A stretch of 64,000 nucleotides of DNA from Tritrichomonas musculus (Eukaryota; Parabasalia; Tritrichomonadida; Tritrichomonadidae), in assembly GCA_039105265.1 (NCBI GenBank), contig JAPFFF010000002.1, positions 4,464,001 through 4,528,000 of the forward strand. The letters are read 5' to 3'. Shown in pieces: positions 44,437-54,300 of this stretch. The translations under genes were made by a program, and so were the position numbers. Below the pieces are notes generated by a model. The model ran no database searches. It saw only the letters and a program-made list of their open reading frames with translations, and was not told the origin of the DNA. Positions within the stretch are counted from its first letter, which is position 1. Every line of letters begins with the position of its first letter.

Positions 44437-47400
44437 AGTTCGCGTTATTACTATCAAAAAGATACCAAATCATTTGTTATTGAACAAATCAGGTATATCA
44501 ATAATGAACTTCAATTAAAACCTCGCTTATCAACATCTAAACCTAGTGATTATGATGTTAAACACTTCAAATCAATCTTAGAAAACTATCTAACTTCATT
44601 CGGTTTTAGAGAACATGAAGGTGATAGAATCAATGATACAACAATATTAGCTTTCGTCAATAGAATGAAGAAAGAAGCAGAAGAACAAGAAGAAGAGGAG
44701 GAAGAGGAACAATTTGAAGAAGAAGAACAAAATGATGAACAACAACAAAAACAAAAACAAATCGAGGACAACATTAAAATAGCTCATGATGCACTCAACA
44801 AAGCCCTTCAATTAATTAAATCTGAAAATGTATTATTGAGACCATTACCACCAAAGACAAACAAACAACCTCAACGATATGAAGACATTCGATTTAACAA
44901 TGAAAATGCTGAATTAATTGAATACCTCAAAAAGTTCGGTTATAAAGGTGTTCATTCAAAACATGATTCATATTTCATAATAAATGAACCTGAAAACTTT
45001 GATGAAGCAGTTGAAGCATGTAGTCATTTCATTGACCAATACCCAAATGATAGTGAAAAGGTTGAACGATTAGATGAAGACAGTAAAGAACCAATCAAAA
45101 TATATTACAAAAACGGAGTTTCATCAATTGAAGACATCAATGAATATTTAACTGAGACAGTGTTTAAACAAGAAGTGAAACCGTTCAAAATATATTTTCA
45201 ATTGACAGGCATATTTGAGATACCGCCCAAGAATGAAAACGAAAGATATACGTATGAAGCAAGTGAAATCAAATGGAAGAACTATAAATCATCAATTCCG
45301 ATAATAGTTAGAGAGAGTAAAGATGTTGACAAAGTTAAACTGTATGTTGAATCAAAGATTCATGAATATGAAACCACTACTTCAAACATCAAATTGTGTA
45401 TTGTTTGGTCAGTATCGTTTACAATCTCTCGTGTAGTTAAGATAACGGGTAAGATTGATGAAGTTTCAGAATTGTTTGGCAAAAATAAATATATCATTAT
45501 TGATAACGTTGATGATTGTTTGTGTTGGTATCGTTTCCTTGCTTGTTGTTTGAATAAAGAATTAATGAAAAAACCTTTTACAATCTCTGACAGAACAGCA
45601 GCAGCAAAGAAAATATTATGTGATGAACACGGTTTGAGTTATACAAAGAAGCCTTCAAAAGCAGCAAAACAATTAATCAACACCTTCAAAGGAATCACAA
45701 TTGAAGAAATGAAAGAATCAGCGAAGAATCATAACATCAATGTCAACATTTATGAATACAACCAAACTGAAACAGATAAAAAAGGCTTTTTCGATTTACA
45801 AGACCAATGGCATAACACTGACGATAACAATAAAACGTTTTCAGCCCTGTTGTATTCAAAGGATAAGATACTTCACATCATGTACATCATCAACGCTGAA
45901 GCATTAACAAATATTCATATATGCCCTCATTGTGGTTCATACATTCACAAAGGACATGAACATATGGATAGATTCAACAACCATGTCAAGAAATGTGAGA
46001 AGCTAGGAGGCAAATTCAAAAAGGATTTCATACCTTCACGAGAAGCTTTACCATATTGTCCACATATCTTAAACAATCCTGTTTATTTGTATTGTCTTTC
46101 ATATGAACTTGAATGGAAGCCAACAATTCATTATATCACTTATGATTTTGAAACAATGGAGCAAAAGATTGAAAAGAAAGTCAGTGATAAATCTGTTATC
46201 AATTCTCGATTGATTCCTTTGAGTGTTTCATCATGTGTGAAACTTGATAAAGGTTTGATAACAAAGAACTTTGATATACGAACAAATGAATTCATTGCCA
46301 AATGGATTGAATGGTTATTTGTTGCTGGCTGTGATGTGTATGTTGATAAATTGAATCATTTGAAGAGCTTTATTAAAGATAAATCGGAAGAAGAACTCAA
46401 TAAAATAGATACATCATTGAAAACAATAACAGTGTTCGGTTTTAATTCATCACGATTTGATTCAAATCTATTCAAAGAGCAATTGATTAAAAATCATTGG
46501 TCTATCGATAGCGGAATGATTGGAACTGCTACATCATTGAAACAATTCATATTGAAATCATCAAAGTATCCTATTCGATTACGATTCATTGACGCACAAG
46601 CATTTGTTGCTGGAGGAACACTCAAACAATTTGGAATTGATTTTGGTGGGATTTCTAACAGTTCGAAAGGTGTATTTCCTTATGAAGCAATCAACAGCGA
46701 GAATTATAATGAAGTGTTATCAAAGAGTGAACCATTCAAATATGAAGACTTCTATAGCTATCTCAATCAAAAGAATCCATTAACAAAAGCTGATTATGAA
46801 GAGTATTTGATAGATTCAAAGAGGTTTGCAACACGTTGGGATTACCTGTTATCATACAATGACAATGATGTTGAAATGATGATTAATCCTATTGACAACC
46901 TTATTCAAATGAATGCTGAATATAAAGTTGATTTGATAAGTAATCTTTCATTATCGAAGAATGCTTCATGTATCAAATATGCTCTCGCTTACAAAGATTT
47001 CAACCCGAAGAACGACTATGAAATCATAAACAAGATGAATACATTTAAGCCAGTAATGAAATGGTGGATCAATAAATGTGATAACTATAGAAAGCAAGAT
47101 GAGAAACACAACAAGACGAAAGAAAATCAGCGAGATATATCAAAATGTGTTAGTGAAAAGGATTTTGATGCATTCATGAAATTGTATGAATCAAATGAAA
47201 CAGGTAAATGTCATTTGTGTGGTGAACACTTTACTCATACCAATAAACCGACACTTGACAGAATAGATAACAACAAAGGACATCAGATTGATAACTGTTT
47301 ACTTGCTTGTGCTGAATGTAATCGTTTGAGACAACGTGATGATGACAAGATAACAAGAACCAAAATACAATTGAAGAAATTCTGCAAGCTCCATCACCTG

Positions 47401-48984
47401 CCAACACTCATAACTGATGAAAAAGAATACTACAATTTGAGAGAGAACATAACGGGAGGATTATCAAATGTACTTCATCGTGTGAACATCAGAGGTCAAA
47501 CATTAATCAATAAACTCAAATATGATGCCGTTAATGACAGAATCATCAGCTATGACACTTCAAACACTGTCTCTCATGTTGCTGGTATTGATTTCAATTC
47601 ATTGTATCCCTCTTCATTCAGTTCAGTAAAACATTCATTCAATCCCTATCACGGAGGAATCATGTACATGCCTGGTTCATTTATAAAACGATTTGATGTT
47701 TATGATGAAGATGGAAACAAGAATGAAAAGGTATTCAATGCTGCAATGAATATCATTCAATCAAAGAAACGATTTGATGCAAACCCTGAGTTTATATTCA
47801 AAGCTGAAGTCAAATTAAGATGCCCAAAGAATAAAATCAATGATTTGATTAACTTTCCTCCTGTGTTTAGAAATATCAATATAATGAATGATGAACAAAC
47901 GATTGGAAGTTATATGTACAAATACATGAAAGACAATAAACTGAATTCAGCAGATAAAGAAACAAGAAAGCTGACAATGTTGCTTGATACATGCGGTACA
48001 TTTATGACGTTCTCGAATTACCTTTTATGGTTTTTAATTGACCACGGACTTATAGTTGATGACATTAAGAGCTTAAGTTTATATGAAGCTCATGACGGAT
48101 TCAATCAATTTGTTTGTGAGTTTATGAAGAAGCGTCAAGATATATTGTCAGGAAAGGCACACGGGAACGAAAAGTTTTACAAGATTAGTATGAACGGATC
48201 TTACGGATATGACGGTATGAATTCAGAGAACTTTAATAAAGTCAGAATTGTTGATAAAAATAAAGCTTTTCAATTGATAGCATCCGATACTTATCGCAAT
48301 GGATGTAAATTGTCAAATGATTGTTATTTGATACAATCACAACCTCATTCATTCAAATGTAATACATGTCTTCAGGAATCATTTTGGACATTAGACAATG
48401 CGAAATACTGGTATTTGACTTTCCTTTATGACTTTCTATACAAATGCATTGACATGAATAAGGTTCATTTCAACTCGGTCGATACAGATAGCCTGTACAT
48501 GTCTATAGCTGGTGATATGAATAAACCGATTGACCAGTTGTTTGATTACGTTATCAAAGACAAATCATTTTATGACAAACACATTTATAGCTTCATGCCA
48601 AACCCTGCAATCAATGATGTATATGATGAGAAAAAGATACTCGGATGCTGTGTAGAAAAGTTCGGAGCAAATCAAATTGCTTTGTGCGCTAAATGTTATA
48701 CCATTTGGAGTGATGATAGAACAATATCATTAAAGCTCAAAGGTATATCATTGAAGAAGAACAACATCAAATCAAGTGATTATAAAGATATCATTGACAG
48801 ACAAACAATAATGAAAGGAAAGAATATAAACCTTCAAATGAATTCACAACTGATGAGTAAAATAACTGTTATCAAAAATGCTTTAACAGCAGCACATTCA
48901 AAAATGTTGGTATTATCAAATCATTGCTGTTGTCCATACATTTACGGAATGAAAGCATCAAAGTATTTCATTGAAAATCATTAA
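44434..48984 (+). CDS. POLB: Protein-primed family B DNA polymerase with internal HNH-like domain, 1516 aa (E6)
   Basis: Same domain order as E4: Glu-rich region, C-W-Y-R-F domain, zinc-finger-like C-P-H-C (about 496), exonuclease Y-D-F-E-T (about 569), HNH-like module (about 925-960), polymerase A D-F-N-S-L-Y-P-S (about 1052) and C D-T-D-S-L-Y (about 1349). Differences from E4 concentrate in residues about 380-500 (for example F-G-K-N-K-Y and an extra E-K-L-G in the finger) and at the extreme C-terminus. The polymerase core is almost invariant. Confidence 0.93.
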   Translation: MSSRYYYQKDTKSFVIEQIRYINNELQLKPRLSTSKPSDYDVKHFKSILENYLTSFGFREHEGDRINDTTILAFVNRMKKEAEEQEEEEEEEQFEEEEQNDEQQQKQKQIEDNIKIAHDALNKALQLIKSENVLLRPLPPKTNKQPQRYEDIRFNNENAELIEYLKKFGYKGVHSKHDSYFIINEPENFDEAVEACSHFIDQYPNDSEKVERLDEDSKEPIKIYYKNGVSSIEDINEYLTETVFKQEVKPFKIYFQLTGIFEIPPKNENERYTYEASEIKWKNYKSSIPIIVRESKDVDKVKLYVESKIHEYETTTSNIKLCIVWSVSFTISRVVKITGKIDEVSELFGKNKYIIIDNVDDCLCWYRFLACCLNKELMKKPFTISDRTAAAKKILCDEHGLSYTKKPSKAAKQLINTFKGITIEEMKESAKNHNINVNIYEYNQTETDKKGFFDLQDQWHNTDDNNKTFSALLYSKDKILHIMYIINAEALTNIHICPHCGSYIHKGHEHMDRFNNHVKKCEKLGGKFKKDFIPSREALPYCPHILNNPVYLYCLSYELEWKPTIHYITYDFETMEQKIEKKVSDKSVINSRLIPLSVSSCVKLDKGLITKNFDIRTNEFIAKWIEWLFVAGCDVYVDKLNHLKSFIKDKSEEELNKIDTSLKTITVFGFNSSRFDSNLFKEQLIKNHWSIDSGMIGTATSLKQFILKSSKYPIRLRFIDAQAFVAGGTLKQFGIDFGGISNSSKGVFPYEAINSENYNEVLSKSEPFKYEDFYSYLNQKNPLTKADYEEYLIDSKRFATRWDYLLSYNDNDVEMMINPIDNLIQMNAEYKVDLISNLSLSKNASCIKYALAYKDFNPKNDYEIINKMNTFKPVMKWWINKCDNYRKQDEKHNKTKENQRDISKCVSEKDFDAFMKLYESNETGKCHLCGEHFTHTNKPTLDRIDNNKGHQIDNCLLACAECNRLRQRDDDKITRTKIQLKKFCKLHHLPTLITDEKEYYNLRENITGGLSNVLHRVNIRGQTLINKLKYDAVNDRIISYDTSNTVSHVAGIDFNSLYPSSFSSVKHSFNPYHGGIMYMPGSFIKRFDVYDEDGNKNEKVFNAAMNIIQSKKRFDANPEFIFKAEVKLRCPKNKINDLINFPPVFRNINIMNDEQTIGSYMYKYMKDNKLNSADKETRKLTMLLDTCGTFMTFSNYLLWFLIDHGLIVDDIKSLSLYEAHDGFNQFVCEFMKKRQDILSGKAHGNEKFYKISMNGSYGYDGMNSENFNKVRIVDKNKAFQLIASDTYRNGCKLSNDCYLIQSQPHSFKCNTCLQESFWTLDNAKYWYLTFLYDFLYKCIDMNKVHFNSVDTDSLYMSIAGDMNKPIDQLFDYVIKDKSFYDKHIYSFMPNPAINDVYDEKKILGCCVEKFGANQIALCAKCYTIWSDDRTISLKLKGISLKKNNIKSSDYKDIIDRQTIMKGKNINLQMNSQLMSKITVIKNALTAAHSKMLVLSNHCCCPYIYGMKASKYFIENH

Positions 48985-48991
48985 ATGAATT

Positions 48992-49042
48992 GGCGAGAAG
49001 CAGAAAAATGCCTCTCGAAAATGCTACCCTCGGAATTCCGAG
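48992..49042. repeat. Two stem-loops downstream of polymerase (E6)
   Basis: CGAGAAGC with GCCTCTCG (imperfect stem, 48,994-49,017), then a perfect 14-bp palindrome CTCGGAATTCCGAG (49,029-49,042). GC content is well above the surroundings. Possibly a relative of the double-hairpin repeats or an end-formation signal. Confidence 0.5.
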
Positions 49043-49122
49043 CCTAGAAAAATCATTAATGAAAATCATTTATTTTTGATTTGATTTATTTTTAAATCAA
49101 TTTTTTATCAGCAATTCAAACA

Positions 49123-49887
49123 ATGAGCAGCAACACAACAAACACAGCCACAAACACAAACGCCACAACTCAACCAATCAATAATGATTATGAATATATT
49201 CAATACAATCAACGTTTGAGAATCATTCATTCAAAACAAGATGATATGTATCAAATGCAATCAATCATAACAGCTTGTCAATCAAATAAATTATGTAAAG
49301 ACTGGTTCAGAAACCAATCTACAATTGATATTATTGATGAATTATCGACTGGGGAAAATCTCCCACTCGAAAAATTATATGAAAAACGAGATGATTTACC
49401 AAATGGAATAAGAGGCTTTTATGTTCATCGATTGCTTGTCAATCATGTTGCTATGTGGGCTTCACCTCGTTATTCAATATATATCATGAAGCTTCTTGAT
49501 TCACATTTTGAACATGAACGACAACAATTGGTTGAAGAATTGCATCAAAAGAAACCACGACTCGTACCATCTAACAAAGAATACAATTATAAATACTTGA
49601 TTTGGAAAGAATCTAATGATGCTGAAAATACAATTCTTCATTTAGTGAGAAGAAACAAACGAACATTCAGAGCTGTATCAACTCATAACAATGATAATGA
49701 AAGATTTATATTCAAAGATAATTTGCCAATTGCAATGACACCAAATGAAGACATTAAAGATATTGTCAAGAACAACTTCCCTCGTAATGATTATACCATC
49801 AATGGTTGCAACATTATAATAAAGAATGAACGGCTGGAACAATTACACACACTCATTGATGAATATTTCAATCAATTTCAATCATGA
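49123..49887 (+). CDS. KilA-N domain protein, 254 aa
   Basis: A Thr/Asn-rich leader (about 20 residues) precedes a segment with L-C-K-D-W-F-R-N-Q-S-T, then Y-V-H-R-L-L-V-N-H-V-A-M-W-A-S-P-R-Y-S-I-Y-I-M-K-L-L-D-S-H-F (about 105-135), the hallmark of KilA-N DNA-binding domains of phages and large DNA viruses. The C-terminal about 90 residues (Y-K-Y-L-I-W-K-E-S onward) may be a second viral domain. Found only in E6, in the slot between polymerase and fibre. Its leader TTTTTTATCAGCAATT is shared with the 68-aa genes of E3 and E4. Likely acquired cargo with a DNA-binding role. Confidence 0.75.
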   Translation: MSSNTTNTATNTNATTQPINNDYEYIQYNQRLRIIHSKQDDMYQMQSIITACQSNKLCKDWFRNQSTIDIIDELSTGENLPLEKLYEKRDDLPNGIRGFYVHRLLVNHVAMWASPRYSIYIMKLLDSHFEHERQQLVEELHQKKPRLVPSNKEYNYKYLIWKESNDAENTILHLVRRNKRTFRAVSTHNNDNERFIFKDNLPIAMTPNEDIKDIVKNNFPRNDYTINGCNIIIKNERLEQLHTLIDEYFNQFQS

Positions 49888-49975
49888 ATGAATAAAAACA
49901 AATGACACATTTATATGTTTTTATTTTTGTACTCCACTGATTGAACAAAAAAAAATAAATTCAAAAAAGCAAAAA

Positions 49976-50114
49976 CCCACAAAGAACCGTCATTCAGTGT
50001 TATTATTAAAGTAATATGTATAAAGATTATTAATGTAAAGAGTACGGTGTATTTTGACGGTTCTTTGTGGGAACACGTTAAAGTGTTTTTAGTTTTTTGA
50101 CGGTTCTTTGTGGG
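49976..50114. repeat. 17-bp inverted and direct repeat trio
   Basis: CCCACAAAGAACCGTCA at 49,976-49,992; its reverse complement at 50,055-50,071 and again at 50,098-50,114. The first two could form a hairpin with a 62-bp loop. Confidence 0.85.
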
Positions 50115-50251
50115 AAACCATTTATAATAGTTTTTTTTCATGAATTGTTTTAATGTATACGGGTTGTACATTCTGCCTCTCTTATATTATTATCTTTCGA
50201 ATCCAGCGGTTGCTTTCTACATTTTCTAGGATAATATATAAAATAATACAG

Positions 50252-50335
50252 AAAAGTGTCATGTATGTGAATCGAACCTACCACCTTTACAAGGTCTCTG
50301 TAGACGCAATACCCATCATGCCATATCATTGCCGT
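50252..50335 (-). pseudogene. tRNA-like / Pol III box A-box B unit
   Basis: On the minus strand TGGCATGATGGG (box A, one mismatch to TRGCNNARYNGG), 33 nt, GGTTCGATTCA (box B, one mismatch to GGTTCGANNCC), then TTTT 12 nt later. A hairpin ACCTT-GTA-AAGGT sits where the anticodon arm would be. The T stem and acceptor stem do not pair well, so it is more likely a tRNA relic or tRNA-derived promoter than a working tRNA. Confidence 0.4.
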
Positions 50336-50520
50336 ATAATAATAGTTTTCATTTACAGATTTATATTTAAATGGTTATATACTATATTGGTTTACACATT
50401 TATAGCAATATTAGCGAAAAATTTTTCGAGAACTTTTTCTGAAGAAAAATTCTTCTTTGACCAGATATGTATTGAAATCATGAATTAATAAATAAATGAA
50501 CAAAAATAAAATGAAAATCA

Positions 50521-50701
50521 ATCAATTGATTTACTCTTTGAATACAGCTAATGTTCTTTCATCAATGATACTTGTAATGATTCCAACAGTCATGCGTTTT
50601 ATTTTTGATGTTATTGCTGTCTCTCCTGAAAGAACTTTCAGCTTATTGTCTTCATTATCGATAAACACCTCATCCCCGATTGAATAACATGATGAATCAT
50701 T
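50521..50701 (-). pseudogene. Leftover fibre 3' end of E4/E5 type in E6
   Basis: About 180 bp is nearly identical to the last 60 codons of the E4 fibre, including the terminal L-A-V-F-K-E and stop. It lies upstream of the HNH gene, detached from the E6 fibre gene, whose own 3' end (51,346) is slightly different. Confidence 0.85.
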
Positions 50702-50756
50702 ATAAATTAAAAATTATTTTTTTTTCCCCAAATTTATATAAACCAAAAATAAAACA

Positions 50757-51353
50757 ATGAGTCAAGATAATGAATGGATACCATTAAAAGATTTTGAAAA
50801 CGATTATGAAATCATGGTTGAATATCCGAATTCAATTCGCAAGAAATCAAATAAGAGAATCATTAAAGAATCTCTAAATGATAAACGAATTCAAAATGAT
50901 TATATCATTGTTTGGATAAATAGACGAAAATATTTCAAACATATTCTAATTGGAAAGCAATTCATTAAAAATGATGACCCAACTAATAAAAATCAAATAG
51001 ACCATATAAACAGAGATAAAACAGATAATCATATTAATAATTTAAGATGGGTGTCATCTTCTGAAAATCAATTTAATGTTGGTTCGAAAAAAGGAATTCA
51101 ATATGAATATGTTGATTCTCTTCCTGATGGTTATATCACTGTTGATTCATATATTATGAAAAACAATACGTATAAGCTTGACAATTATTATTACTGCAAT
51201 CAAACATTTTATTATTTCAATGGTTTTAAGTATAGAAAACTACATATATATGTAAATAAAAATGGGAGCAAGACTGTTAGCTTATTAGATATAAATCATT
51301 ATAAAATCACAATCAGTTTACCGTCATTTAAACGTCAATATAAACTCACTTAA
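50757..51353 (+). CDS. NUMOD4/HNH homing-type endonuclease, 198 aa (E6)
   Basis: W-I-P-L-K-D-F-E-N-D-Y-E-I (NUMOD4-like), then Y-F-K-H-I-L-I-G-K-Q-F-I, I-D-H-I-N-R-D-K-T-D and N-L-R-W-V-S-S-S-E-N-Q, an HNH core close to the textbook pattern. Roughly 45% like the E4 enzyme, much less conserved than other E4/E6 pairs. Its last 8 bp overlap the convergent fibre gene. It sits between the leftover fibre end and the current fibre end. Confidence 0.85.
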   Translation: MSQDNEWIPLKDFENDYEIMVEYPNSIRKKSNKRIIKESLNDKRIQNDYIIVWINRRKYFKHILIGKQFIKNDDPTNKNQIDHINRDKTDNHINNLRWVSSSENQFNVGSKKGIQYEYVDSLPDGYITVDSYIMKNNTYKLDNYYYCNQTFYYFNGFKYRKLHIYVNKNGSKTVSLLDINHYKITISLPSFKRQYKLT

Positions 51354-54300
51354 AGACAGCAAGAGTTTTATCATCTATGATTCCAGTGATGATTCCAACA
51401 GTCATGCGTTTTATTTTTGCTGTTATTGCTGTCTCTCCTGAAAGAACTTTCAGCTTATTGTCTTCATTATCGATAAACACTTCATCACCAACACTATAAC
51501 ATGATGAATCATTAACTTTGCAAATGTAATCTCCTAAAGAAGCGAATGTGATACATTTATTTTTGTCATCGATTCTCACACATATACCGACATACTCCTT
51601 CCATGTTCCTGATGTTTTGACACTACAAATACAATCAGTTGTATCATCTGCTGTTGATGGTTTCCATTCATCACCAACATGTTTGTAAACCTTACCTGTC
51701 ATATACACAGGAGAACCAACAACGAAATCACTAACAGAGTTCATTGATGATTCAATCGGCGAGTAATGTGTGATTGTTGTGTTTGATTGTGCACCGTAAA
51801 TAGCAGCCTTGAATGTTGCTAAATAACCTCGGGACATGATGCATCTTGAATATATTTGTTTAGCATCTAATAATTCCTGAGTAGTTGTCCAAGAATATCC
51901 ACCTATTGGGAAATTATATGTCAGGGGTCTTCCTGATGTTATATCAACAGTGTCTTCATAATAGAATGGGAATTTGAAATTGTCGAAATACACAGTTCTT
52001 TGATGTAATACAAGAACAATGTTATGAGGATTTCCAGTTGTATCATAGAATAATATTCTTATTTCCAAACATAGCGCATAATCACCTACTATGTATTCCA
52101 GTTTAATTACCTTATCTTCAAGTTTTAGATAATGAATTGATATTTCACCGCCCTCTGTAATCGGTCCGCAATCAATAGCACATTTTTTTATTAGTTGTTC
52201 TTCTGTTATAACATTTGACTTCAGTGCAAAGTTATCATTCACATATTTCACCGAAGTAATCATATTATCGCTCACAGGTTGGTTGCTGATTAATGTGATA
52301 GACGCATCATATATATTGGTCAGTGTATCATCCGTGGCTCTCAATGATACGACACGTGTACCTACACGAATATCTATCAATTCACTCGACTCTCCGCTGG
52401 TTGATTTGTAAATGAGATTTGCACCCTTTCGTCCAGAATATTCGAATTCGGCTTCTTCATATGATGCATCTTCGGCATTTCGTTTGAACTTCACGATAAT
52501 ATTTTTGGTTGTTAATACCCTTCTGATATATTCATCTGGGATTGCACAACCACTATCATTCTGCGCACATTGAATTGTGAATCGTTCTGGACTTCCATCA
52601 ACAACATTCGAGTCTTTGATAAATGGTGATTCGATTTGTGCTCTAATGAAATTGTATGCTATAGGATTATTATTTCTATGTGCTGCAATATACGATACAT
52701 ATACAATTTGTCCATCATCATGACGCCATATTATTCTATCAATGCGTTTACCATTGCTATCATATCTGTCCAAGCAATCAAAAGTGTTAGTAGAGCCATT
52801 TGGTTTAAATATTACATCAATATGCATAATATCATCATCTTGATTATCACCCCAATTAACATCAAATACCAAATGAACTCCAGCATTTGGTAGCTTAGGG
52901 GTAATATATGCACCCTCAGATAATTTTGCTGGATATTCAATATTCAATTCAGTTCCGTATAATGCAGTATTCAATGCAGATTCATTAACCAAATCAGTTG
53001 GAATTGTTGGTATATCTGTTTTCAATGCATACTTATCTAATTCATAAGCCAATTCATCTTCATCAACAAACTTCTCATCAGCTTGTGCACTGGTATAATA
53101 CGGTGTCAAGTCAACTGGTTCTGGTATATCCGTCTTCAATGCATAAGTATTCGACACATATCTAGCTGAATAAGCGTTTCTGTCTGTTGGTTCGATAGTT
53201 TTGGTAATTGAACACGATAAAACTTCTGGTGTATCGCCAGTTCCTGGATTTATTAATTCATGGCTGTCATACAAAAACCAAATACTTGAATCACTTCCTT
53301 CGATATGCAGTATCTGAGAGGGTAGATTATCATCATCGTCATTGTACGAATAGTCTACATGAACATAATGACCCGTATAAAAACTGTTTGATGAAACAAT
53401 ATCCAACCCGTATTGCTCAATCAGTTCATGATATGTGTTGTAATCCAAATCAGGAATTGTATTATTGACGATTTCGAATTGAATTGTTGTTTGACCCTCA
53501 ATAATTTCTGGGATTTCACTCTTCATTGCATATTTTCCTTCTGCAACTGTTTTCGTTTCATACTTATCCAATTCATAAGCCAATTCATCCTCATCGACGA
53601 ACTTCTCATCAGCTTGTGCACTAGTATAATAAGGTGTCAAATCAATTGGTTCAGGTATATCACTCTTCAATGCTAATCTTTCTTCTGTTTCTGCTAATGT
53701 TATTGTTATTGGAAGGTATTGATATCTATCATAAATTGCTCCACTAACTTCATCCCACACTAATTCAAAATACTCCCCTTCACTATCAAATCCTTCAGCT
53801 TCATGTTGTTTAACGTTATATTCATTATCAGCATATAAATCATTTGTCTTAAATCTGATATCAAAATGGAATATATCACCACTATTGTCTACTTTATAAC
53901 CAACCAAATGTGTTCCTTCTTTGAACGGTAAAACGTGAGATGTATCCATTCCGTTTTCTTCATATTCTTCTGGTACTGGACCTATATTAGGAAACATATA
54001 TGTCTTAGTATCAATTGTGTATTCAGTTGATACATTCAAATTATCTCTCGTGATGTAATTCTTCAAATCATCTTTTGGAACATATCGTTCGGCACAAACA
54101 TCCAAAGCCGATTGAAGACCTTCATTAGCTGCTATACTTGTTAAACACATTGATGCTTTAGCTGATAATGGTTTATCATCTTCAGCCATCAATTTCTGAA
54201 ACATTTCGTCGGGTAATAGTTCTTTTATGTTCAATTGCAACTCACTATTTTTGAGTACTTCTGGTATATCTGTTTTCAATGCATATTTACCTTCAGCGAC

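Larger units (their letters stand above)
49888..50520. other. Gene-poor insert with repeats, palindromes and a tRNA-like unit
   Basis: 633 bp without a convincing gene. It contains three copies of a 17-bp repeat (49,976-50,114), Pol III box A/B-like sequence (50,252-50,335, minus) and palindromes CGAAAAATTTTTCG (50,415-50,428) and GAAGAA-AAA-TTCTTC (50,441-50,455). Absent from E4, so probably foreign to the element. Confidence 0.6.

Noticed and set aside
44860-48984. Host chromosomal polymerase gene
   Set aside because: Protein-primed family motifs, HNH insertion and position between element genes show it belongs to E6.
49911-50171. 86-codon minus-strand frame
   Set aside because: Overlaps the 17-bp repeat trio and has no counterpart elsewhere; composition fits translated AT-rich DNA.
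50153-50488. 111-codon frame in the E6 insert
   Set aside because: Crosses the tRNA-like unit and several palindromes, has no homologue in E4 and looks like chance in AT-rich DNA.
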